A DNA stretch of 6,182 bases, from NCBI GenBank assembly GCA_903859115.1, contig CAIOLH010000163.1, forward strand, positions 1-6,182. Direction: 5' to 3'. Numbering within the stretch: the first letter of the stretch is position 1; each line of letters starts with the position of its first letter. The translations under genes and the position numbers were made by a program. The notes beneath the pieces were generated by a model. That model ran no database searches, was not told where the DNA came from, and was given only the letters and a program-made list of their open reading frames with translations. This stretch comes from an uncultured Opitutia bacterium (GTDB taxonomy: Bacteria; Verrucomicrobiota; Verrucomicrobiae; Opitutales; UBA953). Below, in pieces: positions 1 to 6,182 of this stretch.

Positions 1-42
1 AGGTAAAATCTGCAACGGCTAGGTTACGAACGGGTGACTTGT

Positions 43-72
43 CTTATAAAAAATTAGTACTCTCAAGTTCAA
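43..72 (-). promoter_or_regulatory. Candidate sigma-70-type promoter, leftward
   Basis: Read on the minus strand there is a -35-like TTGAAC (72-67), an 18-bp spacer and a -10-like TATAAG (48-43). These match the consensus hexamers at 4/6 and 5/6. Transcription would start near position 36 and leave the window to the left, serving an unseen gene. A match of this quality can occur by chance in AT-rich DNA, so this is only a candidate. If it is real, the gene to the left is expressed independently of the glnD-msrA-rarA-dus operon. Confidence 0.3.
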
Positions 73-127
73 CCCCTGCACAGGTTATTAACACCCACCC
101 TCTGCATAACTTTTTTAGGCTTTTTAT

Positions 128-147
128 TGCACAAAATTTTTCGTGCA
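128..147. repeat. Imperfect 20-bp palindrome
   Basis: The sequence reads TGCAC at one end and GTGCA at the other around an A/T core (AAAATTTTT). Comparing the 20-mer with its own reverse complement gives 16 of 20 identical positions. It lies 15 bp beyond the dus stop codon. No T-run follows on either strand, so it does not look like an intrinsic terminator. An operator, a processing hairpin or chance are all possible. Confidence 0.35.
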
Positions 148-162
148 CATCAGCCAATAAAA

Positions 163-1179
163 TTAAGCTAAATATGATTCGGCGTGCTCGCGTTGGTGCT
201 CTTCACGGAGTCGACGAAGGTCGTCGAGCGTCCGGCAGTGCCTCAAACTTTCCCGAACTTTACGCGAACTGGGCAGACCGTGCGTCAAAGGATGCAGTCG
301 AGTGAGCATCCAACGGATATCTCTCTCGCCTAGAGCCGATGCGTGCTCCTGGAGGGTAAGTTCCGAGAGCCGGATAATCACATCCCAACGTTGCTTCGGC
401 GAAACCACAGGAAAATCACCGACCTCGCCACGTATCTTCGATTTTATCAGAGAAAATATCCAAGGGTTAGCTAATGCCGCGCGACCGATCATGAGACCTG
501 ATACTCCAGACTCGATCATACGCTTATGCGCCGTCGGCCAATCTTTCACATCACCATTACCTATCACAGGAATATTTACCGACTTCGCGACTTCCGTAAT
601 CCAACCCCAATGCGCTTCGCCAGAGTAGCCTTGCGCTTTGGTGCGGCCGTGAACCGCAATCGCCTCAACGCCTAATTGCTCCAGACGTTCAGCAACTTCT
701 ACCGCAACGATCGTTGTCTGATCCCAGCCTAAACGCATTTTCGCGGTAAGTGGGACATCGGGTATCGCATCCTTAACGGCCTTTACCAAATCGTATAAGA
801 GCGGAGTACAACGCAGCAGGCCTGAACCGGCATTTTGCTCAATCACTTTATGTGCGGGACAACCAAAATTAAGATCCAGAAAATCGGGCTTCATCCGATC
901 GCAAACCATCCGCGCTGCCTGCGCCATCGATTTAGGCGTAGCTCCAAAAATCTGTACGCCCATAGGCCTTTGGGTGTTCGTGAAATCAACCATCTCCCAG
1001 GCCTTGGCATTATCGCGAATCAATGCCTCCGACTGCACAAATTCTGTGACCATGACATCGGCACCCTGCTCTTTGCACAACTGACGAAAGGCCACATCTG
1101 TGTGTCGGGCCATCGGTGCTAAATAGAGAGGAAATTTTCCTTCTCCAAACCAAGGTAATCGTGGAGCGACCTTACCCAT
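163..1179 (-). CDS. dus: tRNA-dihydrouridine synthase (Dus family, DusB/NifR3-like)
   Basis: This is an FMN-dependent enzyme that uses NADPH to reduce specific uridines of tRNA to dihydrouridine in the cytoplasm. The 338-residue product has the normal Dus length and order. The N-terminal TIM barrel carries the FMN loop (APMA, 21-24), QIFG (75-78) and the catalytic-cysteine motif NFGCP (104-108, Cys107). It continues with AKMR (146-149, Lys147), HGRT (177-180), GNGD (207-210) and the phosphate-binding GLMIGRA (228-234). A C-terminal helical tRNA-binding domain follows from about residue 260. The C-terminal GLPSSRKVRESL stretch (301-312) resembles DusB/NifR3. An oddity is APMARHTD at 21-28, where most relatives have APMAGxTD. 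The ATG start overlaps the end of rarA by 8 bp, which implies coupled translation as the last operon gene. No strong Shine-Dalgarno is seen; GGGAA lies about 12 nt upstream. The family is certain, the subfamily and target uridine are not. Confidence 0.94.
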   Translation of the reverse strand: MGKVAPRLPWFGEGKFPLYLAPMARHTDVAFRQLCKEQGADVMVTEFVQSEALIRDNAKAWEMVDFTNTQRPMGVQIFGATPKSMAQAARMVCDRMKPDFLDLNFGCPAHKVIEQNAGSGLLRCTPLLYDLVKAVKDAIPDVPLTAKMRLGWDQTTIVAVEVAERLEQLGVEAIAVHGRTKAQGYSGEAHWGWITEVAKSVNIPVIGNGDVKDWPTAHKRMIESGVSGLMIGRAALANPWIFSLIKSKIRGEVGDFPVVSPKQRWDVIIRLSELTLQEHASALGERDIRWMLTRLHPLTHGLPSSRKVRESLRHCRTLDDLRRLREEHQREHAESYLA

Positions 1180-2548
1180 GTTTTTTATTTTTCCCGCGTA
1201 ACGATTCTTTTAAACTACGCCACTGACTTAATCTCTCAGCAATCGCGACTTCGGCACCCGACTGAGTGGGCTCATACAATTTCAAAGGATTTTTTAAATA
1301 GTCCTGACCGCTAATCGCCTCAGGGAAGTCATGGCTATAAAGATATTCTGAACCATGCCCGAGACGTTTTGCCGAAGTAGTATGCGAATCTTTTAGGTGC
1401 GGTGGAACTTCTTGTCTTGGTTGCGTGCGCACAGATTCCTTTGCCGCCGCAATCGCTTTGGTCGCACTATTACTCTTCGGTGATAGCGCTAAAAACAAAG
1501 TAGCATGTGCTAAAGGATACTCGCATTCGGGCTGACCAATCATCTCACACGCTTGAAACGCAGCTACCGCTACACCCAAGGCACGCGAGTCAGCCAAGCC
1601 AATATCCTCTGAAGCAAGAATAACCAATCTACGCGCAATAAAACGGGGCTCTTCCCCACCCTCCAACATCAGCGCCAACCAATACAAGGCTGCATCGGGA
1701 TCTCCGCCACGTACCGATTTTATAAAGGCGGAAGCCGTGTCGTAGTGATCGTCTCCGCCATCGTCATATCGAATGCGACGCTCCTTCGCAAAATGGTTTA
1801 AAGATTCCTCGGTCACCGAACCGAGCGCGGGTGCGGCTAAGACCAAAGTTTCTAAAATATTGAGAGCCCGACGTAAATCACCGGAGGACATTCCCGCTAT
1901 TTTATTCAAGATATCGATAGATACTTTTATGTTTAAAGCAGCTAGGCCTTTTTGCGTATCACGCATCGTATACTCAAGGAAGCCAACGATGTCTTCTACG
2001 TTGAGGGAATCTAAACGGAATAGATGGCTACGACTTAATAGCGCTGGGATGACATAGAGTCCTGGATTATGCGTTGTACATCCAATCAAACGAATCACTC
2101 CCGCTTCAACATCAGGTAAGAGTAAATCCTGTTGCGTCTTATTAAAACGATGCAGCTCATCGATAATCACCAGAGTGCGACCGGCTTGATTTTTCCGTGC
2201 TTCGTTTAAAATTTCTCGCAACTCAGGCGTCCCCGAAAGGACGGCATTTACTCTCACTACGATCGATTGGGTTTCGAGAGCGATGACCTCGGCCAATGAG
2301 GTTTTTCCACATCCAGGAGGTCCGTAAAAAATCAGTGAGCCGAATTGGTCGGACTTGATTAATCGCGGCAATAAGGCGTTAGCACCCAGTAAGTCCTTGT
2401 GACCGACTACCTCATTCAATGCCTGTGGACGCATCCGTGCCGCCAAAGGACGACGTTTTGGATAGGCTTCATCATCAGCCACCCAGCCGGGCAATTTATC
2501 GTCTGCTGATGGATTTTTCGCCACGTTTAAATATCGGTAATATGACAA
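1172..2548 (-). CDS. rarA: Replication-associated recombination protein A (RarA/MgsA), AAA+ ATPase
   Basis: RarA is a homotetrameric AAA+ ATPase related to clamp-loader subunits (human WRNIP1, yeast Mgs1). It acts at stalled replication forks and interacts with SSB. The 458 residues are close to the E. coli length of 447. Visible are the family stretch PLAARMRP (34-41), Walker A GPPGCGKTS (76-84), Walker B LVIIDE (126-131) followed by LHRFNKTQQD, sensor 1 (CTTHNP, 157-162), the arginine finger LLSRS (Arg173) and sensor 2 GDLRRALN (223-230). The C-terminal tetramerisation domain starts near 265, with SVRGGDPDAALYW, ASEDIGLAD and LSPKSN all conserved. The second Walker A variable position is Cys rather than the usual Thr. 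The start shown is TTG, 22 bp inside msrA. A GTG at 2524-2522 (codon 9), two bases past the msrA stop, is an equally good start. Neither has a clear ribosome binding site. Nothing conserved lies before about residue 30, so activity does not distinguish them. Confidence 0.95.
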   Translation of the reverse strand: MSYYRYLNVAKNPSADDKLPGWVADDEAYPKRRPLAARMRPQALNEVVGHKDLLGANALLPRLIKSDQFGSLIFYGPPGCGKTSLAEVIALETQSIVVRVNAVLSGTPELREILNEARKNQAGRTLVIIDELHRFNKTQQDLLLPDVEAGVIRLIGCTTHNPGLYVIPALLSRSHLFRLDSLNVEDIVGFLEYTMRDTQKGLAALNIKVSIDILNKIAGMSSGDLRRALNILETLVLAAPALGSVTEESLNHFAKERRIRYDDGGDDHYDTASAFIKSVRGGDPDAALYWLALMLEGGEEPRFIARRLVILASEDIGLADSRALGVAVAAFQACEMIGQPECEYPLAHATLFLALSPKSNSATKAIAAAKESVRTQPRQEVPPHLKDSHTTSAKRLGHGSEYLYSHDFPEAISGQDYLKNPLKLYEPTQSGAEVAIAERLSQWRSLKESLRGKNKKHG

Positions 2549-3105
2549 GTAGGCCCGCCGTTTTTCTCAAAATATTTCTGGTGATACTCTTCAGCTTTCC
2601 AAAATGGCTTAGCCTCTTCTACCTGAGTGACAATGGGCTGAGCATATTTTTTATCTGCAATGAGTTTCTTAATCACTTCCTGGGCCACTTTGCGCTGATC
2701 TTCCGAATGTACGAAAATGACTGAACGATATTGCGTGCCGTAATCTGGACCTTGTCGATTCAGTTGCGTCGGGTCATGCATTTTGAAAAAGAATTCGACC
2801 AACTTAACGTAGGATACTTTTTGCGGATCAAAAGTAACCTCAACGACTTCCGCATGATAGGTGTCACCGTTACAAACCTGACGGTAGGTGGGATTAGCAG
2901 ACTTTCCGCCTGAGTAGCCGCTGAAAGCTTCGACCACGCCAGGAACGCGTCGGAAATTATATTCCACGCCCCAAAAACAACCGGCACCGAACGTGGCTTT
3001 TTCTAATTTAGGTGATTGGGTCATAGGAGTAGGTGCGGCTTGTATGTTTAGATTTTTAAGACCTAAAACAAGCAGACAAAGAGACAGTAAGAGTTTTTTG
3101 CTCAC
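2527..3105 (-). CDS. msrA: Peptide-methionine (S)-S-oxide reductase MsrA, apparently exported
   Basis: MsrA reduces the S-epimer of methionine sulfoxide in proteins and as free amino acid, repairing oxidative damage. The catalytic motif GCFWGVE is at residues 42-48 with nucleophile Cys43 and Glu48. YHAEVVEVTFDP (83-94), HDPTQLNRQGPDYGTQYRS (110-128) and the C-terminal EYHQKYFEKN (173-182) are typical of the family. Cys187 near the C-terminus and Cys78 are candidates for the resolving cysteine. Residues 1-23 form a signal peptide: lysines at 3-4, a hydrophobic core LLLSLCLLVLGL and a likely signal peptidase I site after IQA or QAA. Cys10 does not sit in a proper lipobox, so a lipoprotein is unlikely. 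The start is GTG, supported by AAGG seven bases upstream. An internal ATG at codon 28 (3024) could give a cytosolic form but has no ribosome binding site. The gene lies 46 bp after glnD and abuts rarA. There is no msrB domain. Confidence 0.96.
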   Translation of the reverse strand: MSKKLLLSLCLLVLGLKNLNIQAAPTPMTQSPKLEKATFGAGCFWGVEYNFRRVPGVVEAFSGYSGGKSANPTYRQVCNGDTYHAEVVEVTFDPQKVSYVKLVEFFFKMHDPTQLNRQGPDYGTQYRSVIFVHSEDQRKVAQEVIKKLIADKKYAQPIVTQVEEAKPFWKAEEYHQKYFEKNGGPTCHITDI

Positions 3106-3112
3106 ACCTAAA

Positions 3113-3116
3113 CCTT
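3113..3116 (-). promoter_or_regulatory. Shine-Dalgarno site of msrA
   Basis: AAGG on the minus strand lies seven bases before the GTG codon at 3105-3103. It is the clearest ribosome binding site in the window and decides the msrA start. Choosing the GTG includes the signal peptide, whereas the internal ATG at 3024 has no comparable site upstream. Confidence 0.5.
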
Positions 3117-3151
3117 AATTAAAAATACGAATCCGACAAGACGGAGATAAA

Positions 3152-5833
3152 CTAAGACAGAATCGTACGCAGTGCCTCTAAAACAGCCTCAGGAGGATGC
3201 GAAGGCATATTTCTACCCTTTTCCGGGATAAGGTAGAACGTATCTAGCGCAAAGCCCTGCTCGGTCGCAATGTTAGCAAAGGTAATCGTGTAGCCAGCTT
3301 CTTGAATAACTCGGCCGATTCTAAAAAGTAAACCAATCCGGTCATTACACTGAACTTCCACCACGGTGCGATTGAGTGCTTTTTCGAAATAGACTTCCAC
3401 TTGCACGTCGACCGGAACAGTCGCCTTGCGATACGGTGCGGTTTCCAGCTCGTACTGTTCAGCCGCAACCACGGCATCAATTAAGTCAGCAGATTCAATC
3501 AGCGAACTAGCCAAGGCCGCTGTAAATTTATCTTTAGATTGTTGTTCTTTACCAACAGGTAGGACCACTTTGAAAAAGTCTAAAGCGACATCATCATTTC
3601 GGGAGAAAGCCCGACAGGAAATAATATTGATACCCGCGACTGCAAAAGCTCCGGCCATTCGACTAAACAAACCAGCCCGATCCCATGTCACCACAGTAAC
3701 AAGTGATTGCGATGAGCCTTGCTCATCGACCCACTCAACAATCGGTTTCAATAATGTCTCATAGTCTTCGGTCGTGACTGCTGAAATCAAACGGTGAACG
3801 AGCTGAATGTGTACAGCGGCATCATCGGCAATGACGTGACGGAAGTAACTGCCAGGCATTTGGGTAAAATGCGCGTCCACTTCATCAAGAGGGATTGAAG
3901 ATCCGAGTACGCTATCCGTAGCTACTCGTAAAATTTGAATATTTTCCTGGCTTTGATTTTCCGCCGTGCCCGCAATCTTATCGGATGTTCGACGATAAAG
4001 CGTCCAGTGCTGACGATCCTTAAAGTCAGTCCATAAATCAGGCGAGGTACCGCGTGCGTCACAGCGGGTGTGCACATACAAGGCTCTTAAAATTTGTTCA
4101 TCTCCGAGTAAGTTAGCAAATCGCTCAATATTCTTGGGCTCATCGATATCGTGTCTCTGCGAATATAAACCCATCACCAAATGTTGCATAATCACAACTT
4201 TAGCAATTTCGCGTTCACGTGCATCGAAACCTAAGCGGTCTAAAACATGATCCGCAATAGGCACACCGCGTTCCGCATGTCCTGCGATACCGGCGGATTT
4301 GGCAATATCATGTAAAAATAAAATCGCGTAAACTAATGACGGTGACTCTAGACCGAATAAAATTTCGCGATAACCACGCTCAATCTCGGTCTTGCCACTG
4401 TAAATTTCATCTAACTCCCAAAGACAACGCAGGGTGTGCACGTCGGCCGTCCAACGATGGTAAAATTCAAACTGCACTAAACAATGGAGTCCGGCAAATT
4501 CGGGGACCAAGCGATAAAGTAAACCGTGTTCACGTAAGGCATTGATTGCTTTATAAACACGTCCGCCTTCGGTAAGCATGGCACGCAAGGCACTACACGA
4601 TGACTCCGAGAATGCCTGCGCCTCATCGAGTAAGTGGGCACGTTCACGTACTAAAATCGAAAGCGCACGTTCGGGCTGAGCGTCGTGCATTTGGCACAAT
4701 CGGAAAAGTCGTACGAGACGACCTGGGTCTTCGTCGAAGACCAAGCGATGTTGAGCTGAAGCCACTCCGCCACGGGTGATACTAAATCCGTCCACTAAAA
4801 TCGGTTTTCCGAAACCTTTGGGTTCGGGTTCATTAAGTACGATACCTTCCACGAGTTCAACGCAACGGCGTACGTGATCCGCAGCGTCAAAATACATGCG
4901 CATCAAGGTTCCAATGCGTTCTTTTAAATCTCCAGTGAAGCCCAGTCCTTCGGCGACTAAATTTTGTCTCTCCAGCGATAACTGTTCAGCGGGTCTGGTA
5001 AGTTGGAAATGCAGTTCGCACCGAATACGCAGAAGCGTGGAACGGGCTTCTAAAAATTTATTGAAATCACTATTAGGTAAAAGCCCCGAAGTAGATAATG
5101 CGATACTCGCCGTTGAACCTGATTTAAGTCGAGCCAACCAAATACAACTTTGCACATCACGCAGTGCCCCCACTCCGTTCTTTAAATCTGGCTCTTGTAA
5201 ATAAGCACTGCCGCCGGCTTTTTCCCGACGCTTTCTTTGTGCATCCACAATGGCATGAGCTAAAGAGGTCCATTTATCTCCGCTCAAAGCTTTGGAAAGT
5301 TTCGTTGTGAGTTGGTTGTAAGGTTCGGTCGCACCGCATAAGTAGCGCGTCTCGAGTAGCGCTACCTGCAAATGCAGATCATCTTGGGCGTAGTTGGTGG
5401 ATTCCGAAACGGTGCGCACCGATTGGCCTACTTTTAAACCTACATCCCAAAGTGGATAGAGAATTTTTTCTACCGCCGCTTTAGTTGTCGCGCTATGCGA
5501 TGGCACTAAAACCAGCAGGTCGACGTCACTCAATGGACATAATTCCGCGCGACCATATCCACCCGTGGCAACGAGTGTAATCGCTTCGGCATCTTTACCG
5601 ACGCGGACATATAAAGCTTCTAAAACAATGTCGATAGCATCGGATCTGATTTTAGAAACCAGACCACCATCGACCCCCGCGCGTTGTGCCTGTAATTGAA
5701 TATCACGGGCTTCGCTTAAAAAGGTTTTAATTCTCGGCACTACTTCACCTTCCAACAACGAAGCCCCCGCTAATGCGTTCTGTAAGGCAGAACGACGCAA
5801 GTGTGCAGATGAGGTTTCGAAGTCCGTAGACAT
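3152..5833 (-). CDS. glnD: Bifunctional [protein-PII] uridylyltransferase / uridylyl-removing enzyme GlnD
   Basis: GlnD senses glutamine and adds UMP to PII proteins (GlnB/GlnK) when nitrogen is short, removing it when glutamine is high. This sets glutamine synthetase activity and nitrogen gene expression. At 893 residues it matches the family (E. coli 890) with all four domains. The nucleotidyltransferase domain has GGYGRAELCPLSDVD (91-105, metal ligands Asp103 and Asp105). The family signature EPDLKNGVGALRD (214-226) follows. The HD hydrolase domain has HRWTADVH (459-466), HD (508-509), His519, QHL (550-552) and Asp592, the residues expected for uridylyl removal. Two ACT domains begin near 710 (VVTWDRAGLFSRMAG) and 824 (VVEVQCNDRIGLLFRIG) and are the glutamine-binding part. 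The ATG at 5833 is fixed from upstream by an in-frame TAA two codons before it; no Shine-Dalgarno is visible. It is the first gene of the leftward operon. No PII, ammonium transporter or glutamine synthetase gene is in view. Confidence 0.96.
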   Translation of the reverse strand: MSTDFETSSAHLRRSALQNALAGASLLEGEVVPRIKTFLSEARDIQLQAQRAGVDGGLVSKIRSDAIDIVLEALYVRVGKDAEAITLVATGGYGRAELCPLSDVDLLVLVPSHSATTKAAVEKILYPLWDVGLKVGQSVRTVSESTNYAQDDLHLQVALLETRYLCGATEPYNQLTTKLSKALSGDKWTSLAHAIVDAQRKRREKAGGSAYLQEPDLKNGVGALRDVQSCIWLARLKSGSTASIALSTSGLLPNSDFNKFLEARSTLLRIRCELHFQLTRPAEQLSLERQNLVAEGLGFTGDLKERIGTLMRMYFDAADHVRRCVELVEGIVLNEPEPKGFGKPILVDGFSITRGGVASAQHRLVFDEDPGRLVRLFRLCQMHDAQPERALSILVRERAHLLDEAQAFSESSCSALRAMLTEGGRVYKAINALREHGLLYRLVPEFAGLHCLVQFEFYHRWTADVHTLRCLWELDEIYSGKTEIERGYREILFGLESPSLVYAILFLHDIAKSAGIAGHAERGVPIADHVLDRLGFDAREREIAKVVIMQHLVMGLYSQRHDIDEPKNIERFANLLGDEQILRALYVHTRCDARGTSPDLWTDFKDRQHWTLYRRTSDKIAGTAENQSQENIQILRVATDSVLGSSIPLDEVDAHFTQMPGSYFRHVIADDAAVHIQLVHRLISAVTTEDYETLLKPIVEWVDEQGSSQSLVTVVTWDRAGLFSRMAGAFAVAGINIISCRAFSRNDDVALDFFKVVLPVGKEQQSKDKFTAALASSLIESADLIDAVVAAEQYELETAPYRKATVPVDVQVEVYFEKALNRTVVEVQCNDRIGLLFRIGRVIQEAGYTITFANIATEQGFALDTFYLIPEKGRNMPSHPPEAVLEALRTILS

Positions 5834-5918
5834 GTCTTAGACTAAAGTGCAATAAAGCGACCATACATCAAGGTCATAGGGCGTTGCCAAAACGAATTAT
5901 TTGGTTCTATGTACACAC
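5834..5918. promoter_or_regulatory. Divergent intergenic region between glnD and dedA
   Basis: These 85 bp separate two head-to-head genes, so promoters for both should lie here or overlap the coding starts. On the minus strand TTGGCA (5890-5885) is a fair -35 for glnD, but the expected -10 region (TGTATG, 17 bp on) is poor. On the plus strand TTGCCA (5884-5889) with TATGTA (5908-5913) is a weak candidate for dedA and would give a nearly leaderless message. A GACC-9-GGTC inverted repeat spans 5859-5875. No Shine-Dalgarno precedes either start. Individual promoter assignments are low confidence; the regulatory role of the region as a whole follows from the gene arrangement. Confidence 0.5.
5848..5863 (-). 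promoter_or_regulatory. Candidate sigma-54 (-24/-12) element upstream of glnD
   Basis: On the minus strand the 16-mer begins TGG and ends TTGCA, with the invariant GG and GC dinucleotides separated by exactly ten bases, as in RpoN promoters (consensus TGGCACG-N4-TTGCA). Eight of twelve defined positions match; the four bases after TGG do not. The predicted start of transcription lies around 5837, only a few bases before the glnD ATG. That very short leader counts against it. E. coli glnD is not sigma-54 dependent, so the idea rests on sequence alone. Confidence 0.22.
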
Positions 5919-6182
5919 ATGCTCGAAGGACTCGCCGATTTCTGGAACCATCTCCACACTGCTAAAGGTCTGCAGGAATTGATTCAAACAGGCGGACTTT
6001 TTGTACTATTTTTAATTATCTTTTCGGAAACCGGACTCCTCGTTGGCTTCTTCCTTCCTGGCGACTCACTTCTGGTTACGGCTGGCGCGCTCAGTGTTTC
6101 GACAAATAATCGCCCTGCGTATTTTGAAGTTTGGACACTGATTGGATTGTTAATCATAGCTGCCATCATCGGCAATCAGTTA
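5919..6182 (+). CDS. DedA/SNARE-associated family membrane protein, 5' part
   Basis: The first 88 codons are in the window and the gene continues past the right edge. DedA proteins are inner-membrane proteins related to eukaryotic VTT proteins such as TMEM41B. Members are linked to undecaprenyl-phosphate or phospholipid flipping and to membrane-potential homeostasis. The hydrophobic segment from about residue 25 contains FSETGLLVGFFLPGDSLL (35-52), the family hallmark. Glu37 and Asp49 are spaced like the essential Glu39 and Asp51 of E. coli YqjA. TAGAL follows at 54-58, and a second membrane segment starts near residue 72 and ends with GNQL at the edge. The ATG at 5919 is preferred; an in-frame TTG at 5901 would add six residues, and a TAG at 5877 closes the frame upstream. 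There is no Shine-Dalgarno. The gene is divergent from glnD. Which DedA subgroup and which substrate cannot be told from this fragment. Confidence 0.92.
   Translation, partial: MLEGLADFWNHLHTAKGLQELIQTGGLFVLFLIIFSETGLLVGFFLPGDSLLVTAGALSVSTNNRPAYFEVWTLIGLLIIAAIIGNQL

Larger units (their letters stand above)
1..162. other. Intergenic region downstream of dus
   Basis: This is the non-coding stretch between the dus stop codon and the left edge. All three minus-strand frames meet a stop in the first 60 bases. One plus-strand frame stays open from the edge, but it runs into dus antisense and its translation resembles no family I know. The region is more AT-rich than its surroundings. It contains a possible leftward promoter (43-72), an imperfect palindrome (128-147) and the short A/T runs 49-53 and 111-116. 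I could not find a convincing intrinsic terminator for the leftward operon: no GC-rich stem is followed by a T-run on the minus strand. Confidence 0.7.

Noticed and set aside
85..109. Possible DnaA boxes (TTATTAACA on plus, TTATGCAGA on minus) suggesting an origin
   Set aside because: Each matches the consensus TTATCCACA at only 7 of 9 positions, there is no cluster of good boxes, and no dnaA, dnaN, rpmH or similar origin neighbour is in the window.
128..147. Palindrome as the Rho-independent terminator of the operon
   Set aside because: The core is A/T rather than a GC stem and no T-run follows on the minus strand.
39..305. Open plus-strand frame from the left edge into dus
   Set aside because: It starts with TTG, runs antisense into the conserved dus C-terminus and its translation shows no domain or family resemblance. 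It is a shadow frame.
2419..2724. Plus-strand frame with a hydrophobic stretch across the rarA/msrA junction
   Set aside because: It is antisense to conserved MsrA and RarA motifs. The hydrophobic look comes from reading the complement of lysine- and glutamate-rich codons.
3072..3105. MsrA as a lipoprotein through Cys10
   Set aside because: The residue before Cys10 is Leu, not Gly, Ala or Ser, and the cysteine lies inside the hydrophobic core rather than after it. A signal peptidase I site after residue 23 fits better.
3125..3150. Attenuator or terminator between glnD and msrA
   Set aside because: The only hairpin seen on the minus strand is a 4-bp TCCG/CGGA stem followed by an interrupted T-run. 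It is too weak to call, and the close spacing favours co-transcription.
5984..6175. Minus-strand frame opposite dedA
   Set aside because: It is antisense to the hydrophobic DedA signature and has no family resemblance. The plus-strand reading explains the sequence fully.

Overview
The window is ordinary chromosomal housekeeping DNA of a Gram-negative-type bacterium. Gene density is very high and base composition and codon use look even throughout. There are no insertion sequences, phage genes, CRISPR arrays, RNA genes or other signs of an accessory region. The organism cannot be named securely. The style of the GlnD, Dus and RarA proteins, the weak or missing Shine-Dalgarno sites and the use of GTG/TTG starts would fit the PVC group (for example an Opitutae-like member of Verrucomicrobiota). 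That placement is a low-confidence inference.

Layout, left to right. Positions 1-162 are non-coding. They hold a candidate leftward promoter (43-72) for a gene beyond the left edge and a near-palindrome (128-147). From 163 to 5833 four genes run on the minus strand and are transcribed right to left in the order glnD, msrA, rarA, dus. Spacing is 46 bp between glnD and msrA, an overlap or a 2-nt gap between msrA and rarA depending on the start chosen, and an 8-bp overlap between rarA and dus. This is the architecture of a single operon. Positions 5834-5918 are an 85-bp divergent intergenic region that must carry the promoters for glnD and for the rightward gene. From 5919 to the right edge lies the 5' part of a DedA-family membrane protein gene, cut by the window.

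Functionally, GlnD is the uridylyltransferase and sensor of the PII nitrogen-signalling system. MsrA repairs oxidised methionine and here carries an apparent export signal. RarA is an AAA+ ATPase that acts at stalled replication forks. Dus makes dihydrouridine in tRNA. They form no single pathway; the common theme is nutrient and stress physiology. Dus homologues of the NifR3 type are known next to nitrogen-regulation genes in other bacteria, so the glnD/dus linkage has a partial precedent.

I found no previously undescribed system. The points most worth a second look are a sigma-54-like element upstream of glnD, the exported MsrA inside an otherwise cytosolic operon, an uncertain rarA start, an altered FMN-loop motif in Dus, and unexplained symmetry in the 1-162 gap.
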